DNA from: CAZVRZ01 sp964629965
GTDB lineage: Bacteria; Chloroflexota; Anaerolineae; Anaerolineales; UBA4823
DNA: 38,515 nt
NCBI GenBank assembly: GCA_964629965.1
Contig: CAZVRZ010000038.1
Span: 1 to 38,515, forward strand
Reading direction: 5' to 3'
The notes under the pieces are model-generated. The model did no database searches, was not told the origin of the DNA, and was given only the letters and a program-made list of their open reading frames with translations. The translations under genes and the position numbers were made by a program. This document shows positions 17,134 to 24,717 of the stretch, piece by piece (position 1 is the stretch's first letter; every line of letters begins with the position of its first letter).

Positions 17134-18207
17134 CTAGCCTATCGTTATCATTCGCTCGACCGAACGAGCTGCTTTCAGGCGAATATCTTCAGGGACTTCG
17201 ATCACATAGCGATTCAATTGAAGAGATTTCAAAGTATCTTCCAGGGTGATCTCGTTCATATGTGGACAGCGCACGCTGCACAGCCGCAGCATTTCCTTGT
17301 CCGGATTGGCGGCTGCGATGTTGTCAGCCATCGAACACTCAGTTAATAACAGGAACTGAGGAGCACTGGATTTCTCGATGAATTTGATCATGTCACTTGT
17401 GCTGCCGGTCATATCTGATGCGGCGGTTACCTCAGGGCTACACTCTGGATGCGCCAGGATGATCACTTTAGGAAATTGTTGGCGGATATTGTGGATATCT
17501 TGAACATTGAACTTCTCATGAACTTCGCAATGGCCTCTCCAACCGATCATCGCTCCTGTTGGAACCGGCGCTGGATGCTCAATCGAGACATAATCTAGCA
17601 AAGTTTCTCCACTTGGGGGAGCATGCAGGGTAGGAAAGATGATGCGTTTGCCAGTTTCTCTGGCGATATTGCCTGCCAGGTATTCATCTGGGAGAAAGAT
17701 GACCGTTTCATTGTTGAAAGATTCAACCACGGCCCGAGCATTGCCTGAAGTACAACAAACATCTACCTCGGCTTTGACATCAGCATAGGTATTGACATAA
17801 GCAATCACGGGCACGCCTGGATATAACTGGCGTAGCCAGCGGACATCTGCGGCAGTGATGCTCTCTGCCAGCGAGCAGCCAGCCCTTTCCGCAGGCAGTA
17901 ACACAGTTTTGTTGGGGTTCAGTATCTTGGCAGTTTCAGCCATGAAACGCACCCCGCAGAAGATGATAATATCTTTTTCCGTTTTGGCAGCCATGCGACT
18001 GAGATACAGCGAGTCGCCGACATAATCGGGGATTGTATGGTATAGAACTGGCTCCATGTAATTATGTCCCAGGATCACAGCATTCTTTTCGATCTTCAAG
18101 CGCTTGATCTCGTACACCAACTCTGCCTTGATGCGTAGTTCAGCATCGGGTGCTATGTTGGATAGTTTACGTTTCATCTCCAAGTAGGTGCTTTCTACAC
18201 TCATCAC
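17134..18207 (-). CDS. nadA: Quinolinate synthase
   Basis: NadA condenses iminoaspartate with dihydroxyacetone phosphate to quinolinate using a 4Fe-4S cluster. The 357-residue protein has the HNYMEP segment near residue 48. The three cluster cysteines are in AGCSLAE (C111), HPECSPEV (C256) and RCPHMNEI (C314). The stretch before WRGHCEVHE (about 190-219) seems longer than in compact NadA proteins. Two starts are adjacent: GTG 18207 is 7 nt after GGAG and ATG 18204 is 10 nt after it. They differ by one residue. Confidence 0.95.
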   Translation of the reverse strand: MMSVESTYLEMKRKLSNIAPDAELRIKAELVYEIKRLKIEKNAVILGHNYMEPVLYHTIPDYVGDSLYLSRMAAKTEKDIIIFCGVRFMAETAKILNPNKTVLLPAERAGCSLAESITAADVRWLRQLYPGVPVIAYVNTYADVKAEVDVCCTSGNARAVVESFNNETVIFLPDEYLAGNIARETGKRIIFPTLHAPPSGETLLDYVSIEHPAPVPTGAMIGWRGHCEVHEKFNVQDIHNIRQQFPKVIILAHPECSPEVTAASDMTGSTSDMIKFIEKSSAPQFLLLTECSMADNIAAANPDKEMLRLCSVRCPHMNEITLEDTLKSLQLNRYVIEVPEDIRLKAARSVERMITIG

Positions 18208-18255
18208 GTGGGCTCTCCTTGTTACAAGGCGGTTATTGTAAAATATACACTAATA

Positions 18256-19728
18256 TTACCTCAGGCGCATACTGATGTCAAGCACCGGTACCGAGTGGGT
18301 CAACGCTCCAGAAGAGATGTAATCTACGCCGGTTTCAGCGATGGCGCGTACGGTGCTCAAAGAAACGTTGCCAGAAGCTTCAAGCTTGATACGCCCGGCA
18401 GTGAGCACAACGGCCTGGCGCATGGTTTCCAGATCCATGTTGTCGAGCATGATTCGGTCGACCGGCAGGGCGAGCGCGGCGCGTAATTCATCCAGGTTTT
18501 TTACTTCTACTTCGACCAGGTATCTTTCGCCGTATTTTTGTCGGGCGCGTTCGACAGCCGCTGCTAAGCTTCCTGCTCCATCGATGTGGTTATCTTTGAT
18601 CAGAATCATATCGTATAGCCCCGAGCGGTGATTCCGGCCGCCGCCCATGCGCACAGCATATTTATCCAGCAGGCGCAGTCCGGGAACAGTCTTGCGCGTA
18701 TCCAGGATGGTAGCCTTGGTTCCAGATATTGCTTCTACAAAATGACGCGTCAGGGTGGCAATCCCCGAAAGACGTCCCAGGAAATTCAAAGCCGGGCGTT
18801 CCCCGGTTAACAATGCTGGCCCCGGACCCGAGATTTCTGCCAGGAGAGTTCCTGGCTCAATCCAATCACCATCGTTTACCTTGCAAGTAAACTGGATATT
18901 TTGATTGGAAAGGAGAAAAACAGCTCTGGCAATAGGCAGGCCGGCGATCACTCCAGCAGCTTTGGCGGTGATCTTTCCTTCCAGGTGGCTATCTGGCGAC
19001 AACGTGGCCTGGCTGGTAATGTCAGCAGCAGCGGGATCGGGCCACAAAATAGACTCGTCTGCCTTCTCATTTAGATCCTCTACCAGGCTGATCAGTAAGG
19101 CCTGGTAAACTGCTGGGTTACGCAAAGCAGGGGGAAGAATCTCTTCGATCAATCGTAAGCGTTGAGTGCGGATTACGCCTGGCGCATTGATCTCATTTTC
19201 AGGGAAGTATTCAACATTGGGGAGAAGATACGAATGCAGATCGATGATCAAACCGAGCTCATCATCGTACATGCGCCCGCTAGGAAAAAAGCCTAACTTG
19301 CGATAAAAATTTTCCGGGCCTTCATTGCCGGGATGGCAGCTCACTTCAAGGTGGGTCGCGCCTCGTTCCAACAACTGCCGGAAAAGAAGTTCCAGGGCTC
19401 GGCGGCCGAAATCCATTTTCTGGTATGGGGCAGCGATCATAAAACGCCATAAAAAGTGATCGGGCATACCGGGTTGGCTTTTTTCTTCTCCAGATCCATC
19501 GTATACCATCATGAAACCAACCGGCGTCTCTCCAGCGTAAACGGCTCGGAACCAGGCTCGGTCTGAGAAATGGGCCTGGGCAATGGAAATGGCATTAGGG
19601 GCAACCATTTTCCTTTGAGATTCATCCAGCGTATCACTTAGCCGGATTACCTCGCCCAGGTTGTCTGCTGTGACCAAGCGCAAGCTGATGTGGGAATGCT
19701 CACTTATATCGGGAGTTGTCTCTGACAT
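18256..19728 (-). CDS. nadC: GNAT acetyltransferase fused to quinolinate phosphoribosyltransferase (NadC)
   Basis: A two-domain protein of 490 aa. Residues about 205-490 are a full NadC, which joins quinolinate and PRPP to give nicotinate mononucleotide; ALNFLGRLSGIAT, DTRKTVPGLRLLDKYAV, MGGGRNHR and the C-terminal ISSGALTHS are present. Residues about 14-165 form a GNAT domain of the polyamine-acetyltransferase kind, with VAPNAISIAQA, PVGFMMVYD, LWRFMIAAPYQ and the FYRKLGFFPSGR end. Its acetyl-CoA loop reads QKMDFG, where QxxGxG is usual, so activity is uncertain. About 40 residues link the domains. One continuous frame with AAGGAG before the ATG argues against a sequencing artefact. It lies between DDAH (13 nt) and nadA (48 nt). 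Confidence 0.93.
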   Translation of the reverse strand: MSETTPDISEHSHISLRLVTADNLGEVIRLSDTLDESQRKMVAPNAISIAQAHFSDRAWFRAVYAGETPVGFMMVYDGSGEEKSQPGMPDHFLWRFMIAAPYQKMDFGRRALELLFRQLLERGATHLEVSCHPGNEGPENFYRKLGFFPSGRMYDDELGLIIDLHSYLLPNVEYFPENEINAPGVIRTQRLRLIEEILPPALRNPAVYQALLISLVEDLNEKADESILWPDPAAADITSQATLSPDSHLEGKITAKAAGVIAGLPIARAVFLLSNQNIQFTCKVNDGDWIEPGTLLAEISGPGPALLTGERPALNFLGRLSGIATLTRHFVEAISGTKATILDTRKTVPGLRLLDKYAVRMGGGRNHRSGLYDMILIKDNHIDGAGSLAAAVERARQKYGERYLVEVEVKNLDELRAALALPVDRIMLDNMDLETMRQAVVLTAGRIKLEASGNVSLSTVRAIAETGVDYISSGALTHSVPVLDISMRLR

Positions 19729-19741
19729 GGTATTTCTCCTT

Positions 19742-20500
19742 CTAAAAACGTAAGGACATACAGGTTAAGCCACCGTCCATTTTTTGAGCTTCGCTCATGT
19801 CCAACTCGATGATTGTCATTCCTAAGCGGGTAATGTTTTGACGGGTATTTGGAAAGCCAGCAGGCGTGATCAGGTGATCGTTGATCCATAGTGTGTTGGA
19901 TGCATACGCCTCAGCAGGATCGACCAGGATACGTTCATAACTGGCAAGCGCAAGGTGGTTATAGAATTCCGGCGTTATCAATACAGTATTCTGCCCCACG
20001 TAGTTGACGCTAGATTTTAGGTGTAAGCCGGCGGCTACCTTCACTGGCATCCAGGTGTAGCCATGTCTGGCAACCAACGCTCCGAACTGTTGGGCGCCTT
20101 CTTCGTTGGTGCGATCAGAAATGCCCACATAGAATTGGCGATTGATGAGCAGAACATCTCCACCATCAATCGTGCCTGGCGGTTGTATAGATGCAATCGG
20201 CAAATGTGCAGCCAGAGCAGGTACGATGGCGACTTGTTCACCCTGCCGCGCCGGAGCGCCGGGGTAAGTGATCACGGCAATCTCAGGGGTGACAATGGCT
20301 ACATCCTCCACGAAATATGCATCGGGGTAACCTGGTAAAGGTGGCAAAACTTCCACTTCAAGACCGAGCGAGCGCAATGTTTGCACATAGGCTGCATGTT
20401 GTTTGAGTATCAGGTTGTACTCTGGTTTGCCCAATTCCGATGTGGTGATGCCCTGGGCAAAATCTATTCCTGGTGTCCGGGTAATGGCTCGATGGAACAT
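19742..20500 (-). CDS. Dimethylarginine dimethylaminohydrolase (DDAH)-family enzyme
   Basis: A 252-residue pentein-fold enzyme of the DDAH group, which hydrolyses methylated arginine to citrulline and methylamine. The catalytic His160 (AGLHLKSS) and Cys247 (GLTCMSLRF) correspond to the His and Cys of bacterial DDAH, and the substrate-binding FVED (63-66) is present. The length is that of the family. It starts 5 nt after the stop of the URO-D-family gene, with AAAGGA inside the end of that gene. A related amidino-compound substrate cannot be excluded. Confidence 0.88.
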   Translation of the reverse strand: MFHRAITRTPGIDFAQGITTSELGKPEYNLILKQHAAYVQTLRSLGLEVEVLPPLPGYPDAYFVEDVAIVTPEIAVITYPGAPARQGEQVAIVPALAAHLPIASIQPPGTIDGGDVLLINRQFYVGISDRTNEEGAQQFGALVARHGYTWMPVKVAAGLHLKSSVNYVGQNTVLITPEFYNHLALASYERILVDPAEAYASNTLWINDHLITPAGFPNTRQNITRLGMTIIELDMSEAQKMDGGLTCMSLRF

Positions 20501-20505
20501 ATTTT

Positions 20506-21639
20506 TTATAGTTTTCCTTTAAGGCCAAACATGGCCTCTTTCAAATCTAGGTAATATATATAATCGTCTGGATTTATGTTAGGCGGACAGCGATGGTCTA
20601 CAAACGGGATATAACCGCCAGCCTCGACCAGCGGCGCAACCGATTCGAGATAGGTCTGAATAGCCGAACGCCCTTTGCCCAGCTCAATTTTGTCAATGCC
20701 GCCCATAATGCGCAGATCTTTTCCGTATTCTGCCAGTAGTTCTGCCGGATGAGCGCAGCTATTGACCTCGTAAGGGAATAGGCAGTTGATGCCGCCCTCC
20801 AGAAACCCTGGCAGTAGAGGCCGGACATCGCCGTCGCAGTCGGTGTACCACAAGTTTATCCCTGCTGCTTTCAGCTTTGCATGGATGCGTTTGTAGCGCG
20901 GCACGACTACCTTGTTAAAAAATTTTACAGAAACGATCGGTCCGCCTTTGTAGGCTATGTCTTCCCACCCGGCTGCAAAATCGAACTGGAAGTGCGGCAG
21001 TAATTGGTCAAGGGAGTGTTCTACCAAAACGCAGGCAGTTTCTATCATATCCTCCACCATAGCCGGGTAATCGTAACAGGCATAAGCCAATCCTTCGAAG
21101 GTGAGCATATCGCGGATTTTTCCGATCATCGATCCAACCCAGATGCCCAAAGGATAATCTCGATCGGCAGGGTGTTGTTGCTTGAGGGTGATGATATCTA
21201 CCTGTCGATCTGGATCATCCAGTTGAAAGCGTTCTGCTTTGACCTTTTTCCAGTCGTCAGGAGTCACGATACTAGGTTTGATAAAATGCGGGATCGTATC
21301 ATGACCATCCTTAGGGACTTCGGCGAATAGGCCATCTTCGTTAACTAGAATGCGCGTCTGGGCGCGCTCTTCGATAGTCTCTCTCGTAAAAGCTGGATGC
21401 ATCCAGGTCAGCCCCCTGATGCTTTTGATGCGATCGAAATTGAAGAATATGTCTGCATCGTCATTGTTGGTAATGCCATGGTTGACGAAGAGGGGCCAGA
21501 TCTCGAAATTATCATCCCAATAGCCAAATTCCATGTTAAAGCAGCGATCAACAGATTGATAGTGCATCTGACGGTTGAAACGCTCTCGATCGGTCAAAGA
21601 TCCTGCCCATTTCGAACGTATCGGTTGGATATTATTCAT
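20506..21639 (-). CDS. Uroporphyrinogen decarboxylase (URO-D) family protein, methyltransferase-like
   Basis: A 377-residue TIM-barrel protein of the URO-D/cobamide methyltransferase superfamily, closer to the uncharacterised methyltransferase-like branch than to HemE. Recognisable parts are the N-terminal RERFNRQMHYQ, the DFAAGWEDIAYKGG strand-turn, DCDGDVRPLLP, MGGIDKIEL and GGYIPFVDH. The usual HxCG zinc site of methylcobamide transferases appears as TDCDGD; a Cys remains but the His does not. AGGAG lies before ATG 21639, which is preferred over an upstream in-frame codon at 21660. It is the first gene of the run leading into the nad genes. The substrate is unknown. Confidence 0.82.
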   Translation of the reverse strand: MNNIQPIRSKWAGSLTDRERFNRQMHYQSVDRCFNMEFGYWDDNFEIWPLFVNHGITNNDDADIFFNFDRIKSIRGLTWMHPAFTRETIEERAQTRILVNEDGLFAEVPKDGHDTIPHFIKPSIVTPDDWKKVKAERFQLDDPDRQVDIITLKQQHPADRDYPLGIWVGSMIGKIRDMLTFEGLAYACYDYPAMVEDMIETACVLVEHSLDQLLPHFQFDFAAGWEDIAYKGGPIVSVKFFNKVVVPRYKRIHAKLKAAGINLWYTDCDGDVRPLLPGFLEGGINCLFPYEVNSCAHPAELLAEYGKDLRIMGGIDKIELGKGRSAIQTYLESVAPLVEAGGYIPFVDHRCPPNINPDDYIYYLDLKEAMFGLKGKL

Positions 21640-21679
21640 TATTTCTCCTGAGATTGGCAATCGGGAATGTTATGAGTAG

Positions 21680-21685
21680 ATTATA
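21680..21685 (-). promoter_or_regulatory. -10 box of the URO-D/DDAH/nad operon
   Basis: A perfect TATAAT on the minus strand lies about 40 nt before the URO-D start. No convincing -35 was seen, so confidence is moderate. Confidence 0.45.
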
Positions 21686-21719
21686 CACTTTTCTACCACT
21701 GTATTGAGCGTTCTCTATG

Positions 21720-21742
21720 AATCGCCCCGTGGCAGGGCGATT
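21720..21742. repeat. Inverted repeat between divergent promoters
   Basis: AATCGCCC (21720-21727) and GGGCGATT (21735-21742) form a perfect 8-bp dyad with a 7-nt centre, between the -10 boxes of the minus-strand operon and the plus-strand gene. No T run follows on either strand. It is a possible operator or an RNA hairpin. Confidence 0.5.
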
Positions 21743-21812
21743 GCATCCGTCCTGGTGGGCAGACGTAACACCTAATAGTGACGGTTTCTTTGTGATTGCG
21801 CAATTGGCCTTC

Positions 21813-21821
21813 TGGTATAAT
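21813..21821 (+). promoter_or_regulatory. Extended -10 promoter of the 21858 gene
   Basis: TGGTATAAT is a consensus extended -10 element. It lies about 37 nt before the TTG start and 27 nt before its GGAGG ribosome site. Confidence 0.6.
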
Positions 21822-21857
21822 GACGACCTGAAATATGCTTATTCATGGAGGCTTTCA

Positions 21858-22280
21858 TTGAGTCGTGTAATAAATCCGGAGTCAGCCGGCAAAGAACGGA
21901 ATCAATTGATGAGAGCGGTGGCGCTTGCTTTGCGTGAGTTGATGAAGCAGACGGAAGCCGATGCAGTGACGCGTGATCTGGCAGCCTTTATTACCCTGGC
22001 ATTGGCAGAAATTGCTGGTTCGATCGATCCATCGGTCGCAGCCTGGGAGAAGCGAGGCTATTGGGTAAAGGCCGATCGCTTTCGCATGGAGTGGGATTGG
22101 GCAGGGCGCCTGGGAACGGCCATGCATAAGGCCTTGGATAACGAAGACTGGCTGGTAGTTGCACAAGTATCTGCTCAAGTGGCAGTTAAGGTCAATGATA
22201 CGAAGCTTCCCCAACACCATCGACTGGGTACACCCTGGGTTGGCGCCTGGCAGCGCTTACAGCAAGTGAAGATCAATTAA
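21858..22280 (+). CDS. Small protein of unknown function (TTG start)
   Basis: A 140-residue soluble, largely helical protein that I do not recognise by function. The frame is open from 21717, but the segment before 21858 contains the promoter candidate. The TTG at 21858 has GGAGG (21847-21851) at 6-nt spacing and gives the natural-looking start SRVINPESAGKERNQL. Trp-rich motifs (AAWEKRGYWVKADRF, MEWDWAGRL) are conspicuous. It diverges from the nad operon and converges on the TPR gene. Confidence 0.78.
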   Translation: MSRVINPESAGKERNQLMRAVALALRELMKQTEADAVTRDLAAFITLALAEIAGSIDPSVAAWEKRGYWVKADRFRMEWDWAGRLGTAMHKALDNEDWLVVAQVSAQVAVKVNDTKLPQHHRLGTPWVGAWQRLQQVKIN

Positions 22281-22300
22281 GAGGAAGCAGGATTTTCCAC

Positions 22301-23443
22301 TCAAGCCTGGTTCATGGACTCGACCAGGTTATTTAAGCGTTGGTTGATTTCTGTATCAACCTGGGGTGAATGCTTGCGATTCAAGAAAGTATGATAATCT
22401 GCCATGGCGCTTGCGAATTGATGCAAACGCTCGTAAGCCAGGGCTCGATAAATGAGGGTTTGATCTTCTTCAGGTTTTAATTCCAGGCAAATCGTGAAAT
22501 CTGAGCAGGCCTGGTTGTAATTCCATAGATCGTAATAGGCTTTTCCACGTTCACGATAAATCCTTGCCTCCGGCTGAGTTTGCAAAACCTGATCAAATTC
22601 CAAAATATGTTGTGCGGGTTTAAAAATCCAATACATTTGCGCAGGCCAACTGGTGTAATCGGTTAAACGATTAGCCGGCAGTGCCAGGTGGTGAGCATTG
22701 ATCAAAGAGGGCTGTAAACCCATTGCCAGCGTATAACCGGCAGTGGCTTCTGGCATCCGGCCCAAGCTGAACTGAACGTTGGCGCGGAAGTAATACGCTT
22801 CGGCGTAAGAAGGATCGTGTCGTAATGCAGTATCAAAACATTCTAAAGCGTTGTGATTTGAGCCACTTTTTCGCCAGGCTACTCCCAGGCTGGTATGTAC
22901 CAGAGCATTATCGGGCTGTTGTTGGATCAAATCCTTCAGCCATTGGATCGCTGAAGCTAAAACTTCCGGTTCGGGCCGTTGAGATAATCCAGCCCAGTCA
23001 ATTTCCCGGATAGGGTCGGGCTCCGTGGTTGGTACATCTTTGAGAGGAACATGAGCCAGGTAGATTCCGTGCATGTTTTCCTCTTCGGGGATGATCAAGC
23101 CGTGGCTGAAGCGCTTTTTGATGGCAGCAATGATTTCAGGCCGGCGTGATTTGATTTCAAAGCCTGCCCCGCCGGTAGCGCATATCACCAGCCAGGGTGG
23201 AGAAACTTCATCAGTATATGCCCGGAAGCAGCCCTGGAAGGTCTGCTCGATCCATTCTGCAATGCTTAATAATTCTCGACCGCTTATGCTGCGAAAAGTC
23301 TCGCCGATTTCGCGCAATTCGGCTGCTCCCCTGCCGAAACAATCCACATCGCCACATAGCCAGGTCGAGTGAAGAGCGCTCTCTCCAATAACAGAGAGCA
23401 GTTCACGTAGATCAAATTCAATTCCCGAACGGCGAGTTTTCAT
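22301..23443 (-). CDS. TPR-repeat protein with an unknown N-terminal domain
   Basis: A 380-residue soluble protein. Residues about 165-370 contain four or five tetratricopeptide repeats (for example ALVHTSLGVAWRKSGSNHNA, AEAYYFRANVQFSLGR, ARIYRERGKAYYDLWNYNQA), which usually hold partner proteins. The N-terminal domain (1-160), with WLCGDVDCFGRG and a small alpha/beta region (LVICATGGAGFEIKS), is not recognised. TATAAT (23465-23460) lies 16 nt before the ATG, so the 5' UTR would be about 10 nt. The bases before the ATG (CCTCCT) are not a ribosome site. Confidence 0.8.
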   Translation of the reverse strand: MKTRRSGIEFDLRELLSVIGESALHSTWLCGDVDCFGRGAAELREIGETFRSISGRELLSIAEWIEQTFQGCFRAYTDEVSPPWLVICATGGAGFEIKSRRPEIIAAIKKRFSHGLIIPEEENMHGIYLAHVPLKDVPTTEPDPIREIDWAGLSQRPEPEVLASAIQWLKDLIQQQPDNALVHTSLGVAWRKSGSNHNALECFDTALRHDPSYAEAYYFRANVQFSLGRMPEATAGYTLAMGLQPSLINAHHLALPANRLTDYTSWPAQMYWIFKPAQHILEFDQVLQTQPEARIYRERGKAYYDLWNYNQACSDFTICLELKPEEDQTLIYRALAYERLHQFASAMADYHTFLNRKHSPQVDTEINQRLNNLVESMNQA

Positions 23444-23601
23444 AGGAGGCTTGCAAGAAATTATAGCAGGTTTTCTATTTGCCTGGAAATCAAGAATGGA
23501 TTAGGCAGCCTGAAACTGCCGGAATCAGGAATGGGATCCTTGCCAGTAGTGAAATACTAATATTAAATTGAGCGTAATAGGCGACTGAAGAGTAGTGTTT
23601 T

Positions 23602-24552
23602 TCAGGAGAGTACTAATTTTGGTGAGATACTGCGGCCTTCGTGAATATCCAGGATGATACTGGCTAACAGTGGGGCGATGGAAATCACCTCGATCTTGGC
23701 GCTCCGTTTTTCTGGCGGGACGGGAATTGTATTGGTTACCACCAGTTTATCAATATGTGGATCGTTTTCCACTAATTCTAGAGCGGTTGGAAGTAAGATT
23801 GGGTGCGTCACCGAGATGCACGCCTTGCCCTCGGCGCCTTTATCATACAATATATCCAATTGTTTGAGCACACTGCCAGAAGCCATCATATCATCGATGA
23901 TGATGGGCCGACGCCCTTGTATATCCCCCACTACATGGGTGGTATGCGTTTCGGTGAAGCTTGTACGCCGTTTATGCATCACAACCAAAGGTAGGTTGAG
24001 TAGTCCGGCATATTTGCCTGCCATGCTGGCGCGGCCCACATCCGGGCTAACGATGGCTGCTTTTTCGTATTCGGGTTTGCGAAAATAATCTGCTAGCAGG
24101 GGAAGAGCCGAGAGGGGATCTACGGGAATATTGAAAAAGCCTTGGATGGCTGGATTGTGAATATCGACAAAGATCAAGCGCGATGCACCCTGGCTTTCAA
24201 TCAAGTTTGCTACCAATCGGGAACTAATAGCTTCGCGCCCGCGCGCCATACGATCTTGACGAGCGTAAGGGAAATAAGGCATGACTATGCTGATACTGTG
24301 CACACTGGCGCGGCGGAAAGCATCCAGGAAGAGTAACAATTCCATTATGTTATCATTTACCGGCTGGCAACAAGGCTGGACAAAGAAGATATCTTGCTCT
24401 CGAACAACTTCATCAATCGTGACATAGATTTCGCTGTCTTTCAAATGAACGGTCGTTGATAATCCCAACGGCACATCGAGGATTTCGGCGATTTCTTTTG
24501 CCAGATCTGGATGGGCAGAACCGGTAAATATACGTAATGGATGATCGGACAT
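23602..24552 (-). CDS. prs: Ribose-phosphate pyrophosphokinase (PRPP synthetase)
   Basis: Prs makes PRPP from ribose 5-phosphate and ATP for purine, pyrimidine, His and NAD synthesis. The 316-residue protein has the ATP segment YARQDRMARGRE, the cation-binding DIHNPAIQGFF, the catalytic HKRRTSF loop and THPIL. The PRPP loop reads IDDMMASGSVL where DDMIDTGGT is usual, a visible divergence in otherwise well-conserved surroundings. AGGGAG precedes ATG 24552, which is preferred over an upstream codon at 24570. Its product is a substrate of the NadC domain encoded 4 kb away. The 165-bp AT-rich spacer upstream should hold its promoter; no clear consensus was found. Confidence 0.94.
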   Translation of the reverse strand: MSDHPLRIFTGSAHPDLAKEIAEILDVPLGLSTTVHLKDSEIYVTIDEVVREQDIFFVQPCCQPVNDNIMELLLFLDAFRRASVHSISIVMPYFPYARQDRMARGREAISSRLVANLIESQGASRLIFVDIHNPAIQGFFNIPVDPLSALPLLADYFRKPEYEKAAIVSPDVGRASMAGKYAGLLNLPLVVMHKRRTSFTETHTTHVVGDIQGRRPIIIDDMMASGSVLKQLDILYDKGAEGKACISVTHPILLPTALELVENDPHIDKLVVTNTIPVPPEKRSAKIEVISIAPLLASIILDIHEGRSISPKLVLS

Positions 24553-24717
24553 GGCGCTCCCTTCTACCAATGAGTGCTAATTGTTCAGATAATAAAAACA
24601 AGCAACAAAGAGTGTATATTAAACACTTCTTATATATTGTAGCGCGTTTTTATTATTCTAACATTCCAATTTTGATAGATTTGTGCAGTTTGCTTCCAAC
24701 CCTATCGAAAATTTATG

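Noticed and set aside
21717..21857. N-terminal extension of the 21858 gene
   Set aside because: It would place the dyad and the extended -10 promoter inside the coding sequence; the TTG with GGAGG is the better start.
24554..24580. CIRCE-like heat-shock operator at the start of prs
   Set aside because: One arm, GAGTGCTAA, is perfect, but the other matches only six of nine bases, the spacer is 12 rather than 9, and prs is not a chaperone gene.
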